Positions 26,324 to 37,439 of a DNA stretch of 64,000 nucleotides are shown in pieces. The DNA is taken from the NCBI GenBank assembly GCA_014871385.1, contig CM026422.1, positions 12,884,831 through 12,948,830 of the forward strand. Reading direction: 5' to 3'. The position numbers and the translations under genes were made by a program. Within the stretch, counting starts at the first letter, position 1. Every line of letters starts with the position of its first letter. The notes beneath the pieces were generated by a model. The model had not been told where the DNA came from. It saw nothing but the letters and a program-made list of their open reading frames with translations, and made no database searches. The DNA comes from Ceratodon purpureus (lineage: Eukaryota; Streptophyta; Bryopsida; Pseudoditrichales; Ditrichaceae).

Positions 26324-29300
26324 ATGGAGTTCATGGGCGCGCCGCGCTTGTTGATTGTGTCGGATCTCGACCACACTATGGTCTGTCCCTACTTCTTAAA
26401 CCTGTAATGTGGAGAGTAGTTTGTGAGGCTTAGTGTGTGGTCGGAAGATGGGAGTTTTTGAAGTAGTGTGCAAGTGAGGTGTGGATTTGGAGAGAAATTC
26501 GTGGTTTTTTTGGAAATAAATTTGCAAGTGTGCAGAGTGAGGTGGAGTGGAGGGGAGGTTGTGAGGATTAATTTGGGATTTGGATTTTCTACATTTTTCT
26601 GCTGGAGTGTTTTTATGGCTCCTTTTGAGCTCTCGTGATCTGTTTCGGTAGTGTGAAGTGTTCGATCTCTTTGGTACAATTGGGAACCGCCGAGCGTGGT
26701 TTTTTTTTCTAGTAGTGTCCTGCCGGTGTTTGCTTTGTGGGGTGTCTGAACGGCAGCGCTGCATTGCATCTTAGTTATGGTGCACGTCTGGTTTCTCCTT
26801 CACCGATTGTGCTGTCGAATTGTAGTGTAGAGATATGGCTTGTGGGAGGGCTTCTATTGACAAATGGAAGGGAGAGTTTCTGACTAAATTCTTAAGGATT
26901 TTGTAAGCAACTACAACTAAAATGGCTGATTAAGAATTGTAAATTTCAGATTAATTCCGGGTGATAACGGCCAGGGTGACGAGAAAAAACTCGAGTTAAC
27001 TAAAGGCTACATGTGATGGGATGAGCAGTTTTTATTTATTTTTCGGCAATTTTGTTCACCAATTTTTATCTCTACAGGTGGACCATAAGGATCAATTGTC
27101 CTTGCTTCGATTTGGTGCGCTCTGGGAGTCGGAATTCAATCACGATTCCTTACTCGTGTACTCCACTGGAAGGTCCCCGACTATGTTCTCCGACCTACGG
27201 CGGGAGGTGCCTTTGTTGACACCAGGAATTGCAATTCTGGCTTGCGGATCTGAAATCTTTTACGGGGACACTATGACACAAGATTTTGGTTTTATTGATG
27301 AACTCAACAAAGGCTGGAATCGTGCAGCTGTTGAGGAGGTGGCCGCAGAAATGAATCTTAAATACCAGGTGCGAATTTGCACCTGTATCTGTGGCTCACT
27401 ATAAGTTTTGATGTGGGATGATTTTTTTTCTTTGTGAGAAGTCGTTTCTCAATCTTCTCATGGCGTCATGTTTTGGTTGCGTTACAGTGGATTAGTTGAT
27501 ATGACCGGTGGAATAGATGAACTTGTCTCAAGTTACGTGCACTTTGTCACAATCTGGCAGTGTGATTCAGAACAAAGGCCGCACAAAGTAAGCTTTCACG
27601 TCAGGAAGGAGGAGTCTGCGCACATCATGCCCATGCTCCGTGAAAAGCTAACAGCTAAAGGGGTAAGTTCAACATACTAATTGATGAACACAAGTTTTAT
27701 GACTTACATTTTTTTCTCCTTCCTATGTTTATAACGTTTCAACTGTAATACCCTCGTCTATCAAGCTTACAGTTCTTTATTATGTGAAGGATTGACGCAG
27801 AGGATATTAAGGCTTTATATTAATGATACGTAGTCTTGTTGTCTGTATTCAAGATTTTGCAAGGGCCGCACTTCGCCAGTGGGTGGTAATCATTTTGTAG
27901 CTTTTGTTTAGTGAAGATCTAGGACTGAGGTTAGATATTTGCAACTGCTAGTATGTTTACTTCACTAACAAAAATCTGTGATCGGCAGCTGGATTACAAA
28001 CTCATTTACAGTGGAGGATTGGATCTTGATGTTCTCCCTAGAGCTGCTGGCAAAGGTCAAGCTCTGTCTTATCTTTTGAAAAAGCTCAAAGCTGAAGGCC
28101 GCGCTCCTCAACAAACACTAGTCTGTGGGGATTCTGGAAATGACATCGAACTTTTTGGTGTGGACAACGTCTACGGCGTTATTGTGAGTCGCTAGTCCAC
28201 CCTCAAACGCAGACTGGGCTGTTTTTCGTACATGGCTTCTTAGATGACCTTTCATAGATTTGTCTTTGGAGGAAGATGGTTTGTTCTCTTGATTCCCTGC
28301 AATTTTTTCATTCTTCAGTAGATTTGGCACATGTAGTATCACTCTTTAACAACTAACTGGAGAAACAACAGTACTAGTCTTAAAACATTTAATTCAACTA
28401 AAGAAAGGATCTCAGTCTCATGGATAAGCATAAGTAGTGCTACACTTGCATCTGATTTATCTTCCAAGAGTATTTCATAATTTGTTAAGCTCTTTTTCTA
28501 CTGTCAATTAAAGGCAATCATGGTGAAGGATGTCATTTTTCTCTGACAATTCGAACTTGTTTTTCCTGGGTGAAGGTTGCGAATGCCCAAGATGAGTTGC
28601 TCCAATGGCATGCCGACCAACTCGGTGACAAGTCCCACATTTTCGTTGCAACAGAGAGGTGTGCAGCGGGTATTATCCAGGCCATGCAGCACTTTAATCT
28701 CCGACCAAATGTTAGTCCACGAGATATTAGTGTCCCACTTTCAGTTCATGACAAATTGGCTCCAAAGCCTGATGGTGGTGCTGTGTCTCGAGAGGTGGTA
28801 GAATATCTTTTGCTCACTGAGCAGTGGCTGCGAGGGGATATAGATGCCTCCGAAGAAGCGTTTAGAAGGCTGAAATTTGGCTTGGTGAGTTGCAACACTT
28901 CCACCTTATTTACTCAATTCCTTCAAGTAGTACGCATTCATATAACAATACTGCCATACTTTCCTTCTTGCCGAGCAATTTTGTATCTACATCGTTGCAT
29001 TGATTTTGAATGGGATGTTTGATCTTGTATTAAATCTCACCACGCATGTGGGTTGCACAGGCAAAGGAGTCGAATAGAGTATGCCCATGGGGCGTTATAG
29101 AAAACCCACATGAGGAGATAGACACCCTCCGCGCACAGCACGGTTCACAAAAAGGAAAACTCTTCTACATATGGGCAGATCGTGTCCGCTCTATTAAACT
29201 TAGTGACGACTCCTGGTTGGTTAGATTTGACAAATGGGAAAGATCAGGTGAGCCTCAATCATACACTTCACTGCTACCAAATGCCTTGGATTAAATCTAT

Positions 29301-29730
29301 CTCTTTGAAACCCTATTCAGCGTTTTACAAAATCACATTACACAGGACGATTTCACTGCTTTCCAATTCATCGTTTGACCCATTTCCTACAGTTCTTTGT
29401 TGTTGAACAAATTGAATGACCCACTTCTAAACTTATCCTCACTTGTGCAGATGCTGGATTAACATGTGTGCTCACAAGTGCCTTATTACAAGCTAATGTA
29501 AGACAACCTTCCCTGTAATTCTTCATACAGTCCTTTCATTAAATAAACTGCATTCTGAGAATCTCTGCTTGTTCTTGTGTCTGTAATTCCTCACATATTA
29601 TTGTATGTTGAATTGACGATGTTATTGTCCCTCTTTTGAGCAGGCGGAGTTTCCGAATGGCTTGTACTGGAGATTGATCCATGAGACATGGCTCAAAGGG
29701 TATGAAGGGTCTGCTGCTCTCAAGGGGTAA
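26324..29730 (+). CDS. SPP: Sucrose-6F-phosphate phosphohydrolase (sucrose-phosphatase)
   Basis: Eight exons, 26324-26380, 27078-27368, 27561-27662, 27989-28183, 28576-28884, 29061-29247, 29451-29497 and 29644-29730, join in phase to 424 residues, the usual SPP length. Exon 1 is only 19 codons, [19 protein letters not shown], and carries the HAD nucleophile motif DxDxT-like (SDLDHTM); it is separated by a 697-bp intron and easy to overlook. Then [11 protein letters not shown] (motif II), [31 protein letters not shown] (motif III lysine) and [12 protein letters not shown] (motif IV). The C-terminal S6PP_C domain includes [22 protein letters not shown] and WLVRFDKWE. The enzyme removes phosphate from sucrose-6F-phosphate, the last step of cytosolic sucrose synthesis, with Mg2+. 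No active-site residue is missing and the gene looks intact. Confidence 0.96.
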
Positions 29731-31899
29731 TATAACATGATCTAGCATTCTTCTTGAATATTTGTATACAGTCTTATCGATCAGATTTTTTGCTACGTTA
29801 CCAGTATTGTATCTGCACTATTTTGTGCACTCAATATATCACACCGTAATTTTTTTGAGAGGCTTGTTGTTGCATGGATGAGTCACGTTCTAGCCAGCTT
29901 TCGTATCCTTTCTAGTACAGTTATCTACTTCAATTACAATGTGTTGTTAGAATCCTTGATCACGTCTATCACTGTTAGAATTTTGAGGTGTAGGCGATAA
30001 TAATTTAACAGTTGCTGTACTGAAAAAATTCTCATCTCTCTCTTCATTTTCTCCCACCAAATCTCCCACTTAGGTGTTATCGCCTTAGAAATGGCAAATA
30101 ATGTGAAGTGTTCGAAGGGAAGTAATGAAATTTCCTGCATTTACAATCCACTAAAATGTTTGTAGGACGCTTTTAAATGGTTCATGAATCAGCAGATTGA
30201 TTTGTATGAGTAGAGTTCTTTATCAAGCATTTTTGAGCAAATCTGACAAAGTGTGATGAGTATTTGAAACAATGTCAAATTTACCATTTCAAACAATTGA
30301 TGTATTGTGAATCTGTGTCTATTGCAAAGTTAACACATTTCCAATATCATAGAATGTTTCTTAGGTAAGACATAGGAAACAATACCTATAATTTCATTTC
30401 GAATATTAAACTAGATTTTTTTGTAATGTTTGAAATCTTCATGCATTTTTAAAATATAATCTTTTACCTTTTCTTTTGGAATATGTTTGCAAAAATAATA
30501 AAAAAGAGGAGTTGAAACAAGTTTTGAAATTTTGTAACAAGTTTCAACGTAGACCTTTTTACAATCAAAATCAAAAAAAACTTTCTTTGAATGGATATTT
30601 TGAATTAGAGAGTCTTGTATAAATATTGCTTTGATACATAGCTTTTTTTTTCCATACTTGACATATGGTAATCACATATCAGTCTATTACAAGTTCCAAT
30701 AATTCTAAGTGGGAAAAAAAATTCCAGTTGAAATTTTTTCCTTTGAGTTGAAATATTGGGTTAAAGTCTTTTTTAAGAAATATGTTCAAAGATTTAGAAG
30801 AGTATATAAAAATATCATTTGTCTAATTCCGCCGACAAGGAACTTAGAGAGGATTTTACCCCAGAAAAATATGAAGAAAAATTGTCAGCGTCGTTGTTGT
30901 CGTATTCGGCCCCCATCTCTGCGCGATTCGCTTGTGTGAGTTGTGTAATTGCATTCATCGTCGTTGTTGTTTGGAGACTATAGGCAATGGAGTAGCGCAA
31001 GCAATCGTTGGGGGAGACAAGGAATATGTTTAACTCTGTGTTTAATCTTTCACGCAGGGAGGGGAGCGTGTCTATTAGCGGAGGTGGTGTGAGATGCGTG
31101 GTTTTGTGTTTTGTATTTGGAAGAGAGTTTTGTAAGAAGGTTTTAGTGAGAGGGAGAGATCATTTCTTGGTTTGGTACAACGAGTTTGATCGGGATGCCA
31201 CCGTATCTTGCGGCTATGAAGTTTTTGTGGTGAGCCGCTTGTCGTTCAAAGAGATGGTGCCGTTTATGTTGTTGGGAATTTGAGAGGAAAGCTAGAGGTG
31301 CGGCGTGGCAGGTTTGATCAGTGACTGGATCAGTGTCGGTGAGGTTTGAATTGAATTGACAGTCAGTATGGGATCTAGTAGTGTGGGGGTTTGCTATGGT
31401 TTGGTTTTGACACGGGATCAAGCTTTGTAGTGGCAAGGAAGCGCCTTGTAGGGTTAAGCGGTTTAGTATAATTCATCTTTGTCATGAAAGAGCTTGTTAG
31501 TGGATGCCCGTGAAAGGTCTTCTTTCTTAAGGCTCACTTGTTCTTGAGATCTTTAGGCTCGAGTGTTTTACCATGCTTCGGGGTTTATTTGTGGAGGCGA
31601 GTAATGATTTTGCTGTAACTTAAAGTCGCTGCCAGAGTTTTGAAATGCACTTACCACTTAAGTTTTGAGGTTTTGAGTACTAGTGGTACTCGCAAAGGTA
31701 GACTTGAGATGTAGGCCGCGCAAGCGGCATGTTGACATAGTTAGAAGTGACTCGTGCATTGTATCCTAAATCCTGCGTTTGAACGGATGTTTCTGCTTTA
31801 CGGAAGTGTTGGATGCTCATATGCGGTCTACATATGGGCTTATTCATAGTGCCGCATTTTTTTTGAGAGTTTTGTACATTTGAAACTATTCTTTATCCA
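29731..31899. other. SPP 3' region and repeat-like spacer
   Basis: AT-rich DNA to about 30800, then a G/T-rich stretch (30880-31450) with a plus-strand frame at 31008-31283 that I do not recognise. It could be the eroded 5' part of the PP2C pseudogene that follows or simply leader-like DNA. Confidence 0.35.
31816..31895. repeat. 80-bp direct repeat, copy 1 of 2
   Basis: Sequence beginning CATATGCGGTCTACATATGG and ending TGAAACTATTCTTTATC is repeated at 35260-35338 with roughly 90% identity. The flanks differ on both sides. Copy 1 lies directly upstream of the PP2C pseudogene. Confidence 0.85.
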
Positions 31900-33042
31900 C
31901 AACTATTCTGGTTGAAGATTGTCTAGTTGTTGCTGATGTTGACGATTTGAACGCTGTGGTTTGTATCATGTGAAAGGTGATTACGCGACCTATTTGCAGC
32001 TTGAGATTTTAGAGAAGAGAACCATTCAATGAATGGAACTCTATTATAACGATTATACTATTTAGCATCCTAAAAACACTATTTTTTTATATTGAAGATG
32101 TTTTTACTGTGGAAAGCATTTTATTGAGTCGTTATTTAGCCACCTCATTTCTGAATTTTATGTTTCACTTGTGTCATTTGTTTTAGCAATTGCCCTTTCT
32201 ACTAAAGACAAGCCAAATCGGACGAACAAACAACAACGTATTAAGGATGTTGGAGGAGTTGTTATATAGTCTGGTGAGTGTCAGATATTCCATTGATCAT
32301 TGTCAAGTGAATTCTAAAAGATTAGAAGGTCTATTAACTTTTGTGTAGATCAACATTCCTCTAGTACTATTTATCTTTATGTACAAGGAAGCATCGGCTC
32401 ATAACAGGGTTCTCTTTTGCAAGTCATTGGCGTGTAGGTGGTGTTTTTGCTGTCTCATGGGTATTTGGTGAATGGCTTCTTAAAAAATACTTTGTTGCTG
32501 ATCTAGAGATTTAGGTTGGACATATCACTAGCTTAATGTTTGTTGCCTTAATAGATTAAAAGATTTTCTTTTTTTAATGTCAGTAGGACTTGTGTAGGGA
32601 ATAGAGTTTTGATTTCTTTTTGGTCTTTGCAGGAAGAATCCAAAATCAAGGAAGTCGAGTTTTTGGTGCTCGCCAGTGACGGTGTCTGAGACATTGTAAC
32701 AAACCAAGTTTACATTGGAACCTTCTTTTTGGTTTGATTAGAGCTTTGAAGGCTTCATGTTACATGTAAGGAGACTACTAACACGTGCAATCTGAAAAAA
32801 TTTGTTTGTAATACCGTGTAATTTTTTGGAGAGTTTTGTTGAGACTTGTCAGTTTTTGTATACACATATTTCTAATTCTCTTATTTTGTGTTGAACGTAG
32901 TAAAGCAAACCTTGATTTTTTTACACTTTTTCCTGCAGCTAGTACAAATGTGGAGAAGGCCTTTGGAGTAAGAGCTCAAATTCTCACACTTGGTTCCGAG
33001 TGGGAGTCGAACCAACTCTTGACTCTTGTCAAATTCAATTAA
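31900..33042 (+). pseudogene. Protein phosphatase 2C (PP2C) pseudogene
   Basis: Five segments in correct order resemble exons of a plant PP2C. VVADVDDLNAVVCIM (31918-31972) corresponds to VANVGDSRAVV. 32187-32273 gives ALSTKDKPNRT..GGVVI then TAG where Trp is expected. 32428-32513 gives WRVGGVFAVSWVFGEWLLKK. 32633-32720 gives VEFLVLASDGV, then TGA in place of the Trp of the DGVWD motif, then DIVTNQ. 32938-33042 ends in TLVKFN, like the family's C-terminal VVRF. Splice borders (TTTTAG, TTTGCAG, GTGAGT) survive, so it is not a processed copy. Metal-binding residues are altered (GD to DD). The N-terminal third is missing or unrecognisable. It is a dead host gene copy, likely from segmental duplication or transposon capture. 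Confidence 0.85.
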
Positions 33043-34800
33043 TTATAACTATTTGGCTCCCATGGGCGTGACGGCTGGATTTTCAGTTATTTGTTCAGTT
33101 ATTTTTGTAGTTGTTGTTGATACAAACGGTTTCAAAGTATAAAACTCAAGGTGTTTGATTCATTTCTCATATTCAGTTGAGGTTTGAGCTAGTATCGTGT
33201 ATTCATTTGATGTTGCCTATTCAGTTGTTGCTATATACTGAGTTGTTAGACACTGTTGTTGCAATTGTTTAGAATTGAGCTGCTGCAAATTTAAAACTTG
33301 TTAGTGCTCCTAATTGAGATGTTGTTGTTGTTGTGAATTGAGGTGCTGAACATGCATGTGGAATGAAAGAATGTGGAAAAGTAAATAAACTTCAGCAAAA
33401 TTGAGGCGAGGCTACCTTGTCGGTTTCAGGCATGATATCAAGCTTGGCTTCTCTCTCCACTTACTCCTCATTTTCTTCTAGTTCTTTGAAATCAGATGCA
33501 AACGCAATCCAATTCTGTGTAGTCTTTGGCCCATAAATACATTACACCTGGCATAGACACAGAAGCAACTACTGGGCGAGTCGGGTGCCAAGTCAAATCA
33601 GCGAGTCCTTTCTTCTAGCCTTTCAATATTCAAGCCAGTTGCTAAAAATTTGTAATACGCACACATGAGAGTTTAGTGGTTACTAAAACCCGACAGCTTT
33701 GGCCAAACAAAACTAATTAATTTAATCCTCAGAATCATGATGATTTTGGCCATCAAAAATTTTATTTTGAGAAAAAATTTCATGTCTGGTCGGACTATTT
33801 GTAATAGAAGTTGGGATAAAAGAGAAATCTCAATGTTGCAGCATAATAGTATATATAAAGAGTAAGCAAGATTGCAACTAACACATGTTATAAATGTGAA
33901 ATTTATGCTCTCCCTTGCTGGTAGAGGCTTTGACCACACACTCACCATCCCCATTAAAGCATGGGGCCTTCCAGTGCATTTTATTTACATAGTCTTGATA
34001 ATCTATTGTAAATTTTAGACATAGGACATCTTAAGAGACATGCAAGATCAATATTCTTTTTTATCAACTAGAGATATCAGAGCTTTAGCAACATTGTTTC
34101 TAGGTAATAGGATCTCAAACAATGTCAAGATTCTATCTATAAAATTTGTGAGAACAAACTAGCCATTGCCACTAAATACGATGTGTTTGATTGCAGCATT
34201 TCTTAGAAATGCTGTATTAAGTTGCTGAGCAGTAAGTTGCGAAGAGTACAAGTAATAGCTCTGATCAGCCGTGTTTGGAAGCACCCATTCCCTTGCCGTA
34301 TATTACGTTACTAAAATTATCGTTGGCAAGTCAGCACAACTCCTTTCTTTGTTTATGTTTTAGTTCATATACTAGAAATATAACAAACCATTCTGTGCAT
34401 GTGATGAAATTTGTGAATCATATCCTTGTGCTTTTATCATTTTAAAATACAAGTTATGGTTAATTTCAAAAGCTAAATAGTTGAACCATTCAATATAAGC
34501 ATGCATTGGGATAAATTGTTTGTGTTTCTTTTGAATACTAGTTATTGTATTGTTGACAATGTTGTTAAAACGGTATGAAGAATTTGTCCCCTTTTATGTA
34601 GCTAATGCTGAAACATGTTGCCTTCTAGAGCAATTAACAGTGGTCGGGGTAGAATTAGATGCTTAGATGTGTTGTTTTAGGTTCTTTTTGTTGTTGTAAG
34701 ACGGCCAGGATGCCCAGGGGGCCATGTGTAGAAGACGCCTTTAGAGGACTATATAGTTCATCGCAAGATTTAGATAGTATAATTCATTTAGAGACTATAG
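33043..34800. other. AT-rich spacer
   Basis: No gene seen. The minus-strand frame at 33673-33954 has no protein character. Several GTTGTTG-type runs lie at 33100-33350. Confidence 0.45.
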
Positions 34801-35200
34801 CATTAGGAGAAAAATGAGCTCAAAATAAGGCCGTGTAAGCCTGCCCTTTCTAGGTGAACTCCCTACTTTGGGCACCTCTGCCGCTGGCAGCGGATGCCAG
34901 AGTTGCTGCCCGCACAGAACTGCGTGGCGCACTCACAACAAAGGTCCTCGGAATATTAGGTGAGACATGAATGCCTCGGCTCGGGCTTTGGTCCCAAGTG
35001 GGCAGGTTGTGTCAGCCCGACACTGTAGATGTGCCCTCCACACGCCTCCCTCGGAGGTCATTGGTTCGAGCCCCCGTGGCGGTTGCTGGCACCACGGTGG
35101 CACCTCACATGCCATGTCAAAAAGTACGCGGGCAGCGCCCGTTTTTTTCTCTCACGTGCCGCTTACACGGCCTTTTTGTGACCTGATTTTTCTCCTAATG
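34801..35200. mobile_element. MITE-like element with 39-bp terminal inverted repeats
   Basis: The left end CATTAGGAGAAAAATGAGCT and on to CCGTGTAAGC (34801-34840) is matched by the reverse complement of 35161-35200 with about six mismatches over 40 bases. The 320-bp interior is GC-rich, unlike its AT-rich surroundings, and contains GGTCATTGGTTCGAGCCCCC, which resembles a tRNA TPsiC arm (Pol III B box). No coding frame is evident. I could not find a clear target duplication. It is a non-autonomous inverted-repeat element that may have captured tRNA-like or SINE sequence. Confidence 0.75.
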
Positions 35201-36689
35201 ATTTATCCCTCTTTTAATCAAGTGTTTATGAATATGTGTGACGATTTATCGGTAAAATCATATGCAGTCTACATATGGGCTTATTCATAGTCCCGCATTT
35301 TTCTCAGAGTTTTGTACATTTGAAATTGTTCTTTATCATGCTATACGAGTTTCGTAGTTTGATAGTAGTTTTGTTTCGAATAAGGAGTACCAAATTCTCT
35401 TTTCTTGCATAGGTTGGTGAGAAGTGTCGTACTTACTAAATCTTGTTATTGTATGATGTCTCAGCGCAAATCTTAAGGATGGTGGCTAGACATTTATTAA
35501 TCATTGTTGCAATTATGATACACAATCATTCAAAGTTAAAAGTTATAGACCATTATTGCATGAAGCATCAGTAGACAGTCAATGAAAATGGAGTTGAAAC
35601 AGCTGTAATTCATACCTATACCCAGCTTTGCGATTGAAGGCAAACCAAGTGTATGAATAGAGTGTGTTGCGATTGTCAACAGAGATCAGTATAGTGAAAC
35701 ATTGAATTTAGGTTCTTTATCGATCTATTTTTAATGACACTTTCAATTTGTAACTTTTTAATATTTAAATGGGACATTATCTAGTGCAATTTGGCATCAG
35801 TCTAAGAGAGAATGTTATCTGATGTTGCAGGCTCATGGAGTGACAAGCCGTACAAGGAGGCCGAGACGTATTACACCCGGTTGCCTTCAGCTTCAGAGTA
35901 CAAGCTGACCTTGGGAGTCAAGTTTGTTCAAATCTGTGCGTTCACTCATAACCTTTCTAAATATGACTTAGACATTGTTAGACATTTTTCGTCTCACTTA
36001 AGCTTTTTGTTCTATTATATTTGTGAGTGGGCTCAAATTCTACATGGACTACAATTTTCAAATTATCCGTTGAACTCTTGAAGCTTTCAAAAAAGTGTTG
36101 TAAGTTTGAATTGTATGCTTTTTGGAATTCTGCGTTTGAAGTATTATCGTCCTCCTGCATGCCCTAATTTGCACCTATCTGAATGATATTTTTTTAAATA
36201 TGATCAACTGAACTTGTAATTTTAAAACCATGAATCTTTAACAATGTCCAAACTAATAATTTGACCTTATTTCTTGTATAGCCTTAATGGTTGCATGTTT
36301 AAATAATAAGATCGCAAGAGTAGCTTTGGAGCATATCAAGGTGCAAGCCAAGGAGATCATTCAATTAGGCAATTTCTAAAGGTATCAATACTTGTGGTAG
36401 ACTTACGCTTCATGCTTCTTGGAATTATTGTGCAATCTAAATATTATCCAAAAAAATAGTATTATTCTACTTTTGAAGTAGTATCGTCTTCATGCGTGGC
36501 CTAATTTTCATTAAGAAGAATATTACTCTATTATCAATATTCAACATTGATGAATTTTCAAGTTTGTGAAGCATCTAACTTAATGAAAACTTCATATCTA
36601 ACTTTTTTGCATGACTCGCATTTGAGCAGTTTGGAGAACAAGAGAATTAGAGGTGGCCGGTACAAAGGCTTGAGCACACAGACAATGTG
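35201..36689. other. Spacer with exon-like fragment
   Basis: Mostly AT-rich. Around 35830-35925 a short GC-richer piece follows an acceptor-like GTTGCAG and reads GSWSDKPYKEAETYYTRLPS. It looks exon-like, but nothing around it continues the frame and I cannot name it. Confidence 0.3.
35260..35338. repeat. 80-bp direct repeat, copy 2 of 2
   Basis: Matches 31816-31895 (CATATG.AGTCTACATATGGGCTTATTCATAG pattern, then GAGTTTTGTACATTTGAAA). It starts about 60 bp after the inverted-repeat element at 34801-35200. Confidence 0.85.
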
Positions 36690-36739
36690 TTCCAGCGCTT
36701 TGATTGGCTGATCATTCATGACCATTCCAGCCAATGTCT

Positions 36740-36900
36740 ATACTTGTATCAATCAATTCCATGTGGTGAGAGACAAACATGTCTGACTACTACAAAAAAA
36801 CCGGCTCGCATACATTACTTCCCAAGCACCGTTGAGTTTAGTCGATCTTACGCTATGGCCAAATTTGGATTGTGTAGTGTGAATCTAATTGGATTGAAAT
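36740..36900 (+). repeat. Inverted-repeat arm, left
   Basis: About 150 bp here matches the reverse complement of 40610-40775 at roughly 70%: shared phrases include ATCAATTCCATGTGGT, CATACATTACTTC and GCCAAATTTG/ACCAAATTTG. Conceptual translation of both copies gives similar peptides (SIPCGERQTCLTTT and SIPCGKRQICSTTG), but neither is part of a longer frame. Confidence 0.7.
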
Positions 36901-36988
36901 ACAATATATCTACAAACAAGAACAATCCGACAAGGAACAACTCAAATGAATCAGATAGTAGATTTTAGGATTGCAATTGTATTTCTTT

Positions 36989-37042
36989 CATTTGTAGATG
37001 CATTTTTTTTTTTCATTTGTAGATGCATTTTTTTTTTTCATT
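36989..37042. repeat. 27-bp tandem repeat pair
   Basis: TTCATTTGTAGATGCATTTT followed by more T occurs twice in tandem, with a partial third start (TTTCATTTTTC). Confidence 0.7.
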
Positions 37043-37439
37043 TTTCAATTATATTTAGTATGGATTTAGTTCCATATATGAGAATAAATGCATATATAAA
37101 AATAATAAATAGAAAAAAAAATTGGGAGAAAGTTACAAAGAAGTATGAAAAAAAATATTGTTTCAAAATATTTATTTATGTTTTCATTGAAAATCTTGAA
37201 CCTTTTAAAAGAAATATATAAACATGTCAAGATGAAAATGAAAGTATAAATAATGGATTTGAAATTGTTAAATGTTTACAAAAGTAAGAATCATCATGGT
37301 ATGACATCATGTTCATGTAATCCCTGACATATGTATTCAAAAACTATTATGGTAATCTGCATAAAATCAGTAGCTTGACTTTCATATTCCACATAGATAC
37401 ATTCTAAAGTTGCATTTTTATTTTAGATTTAGTATTCAT

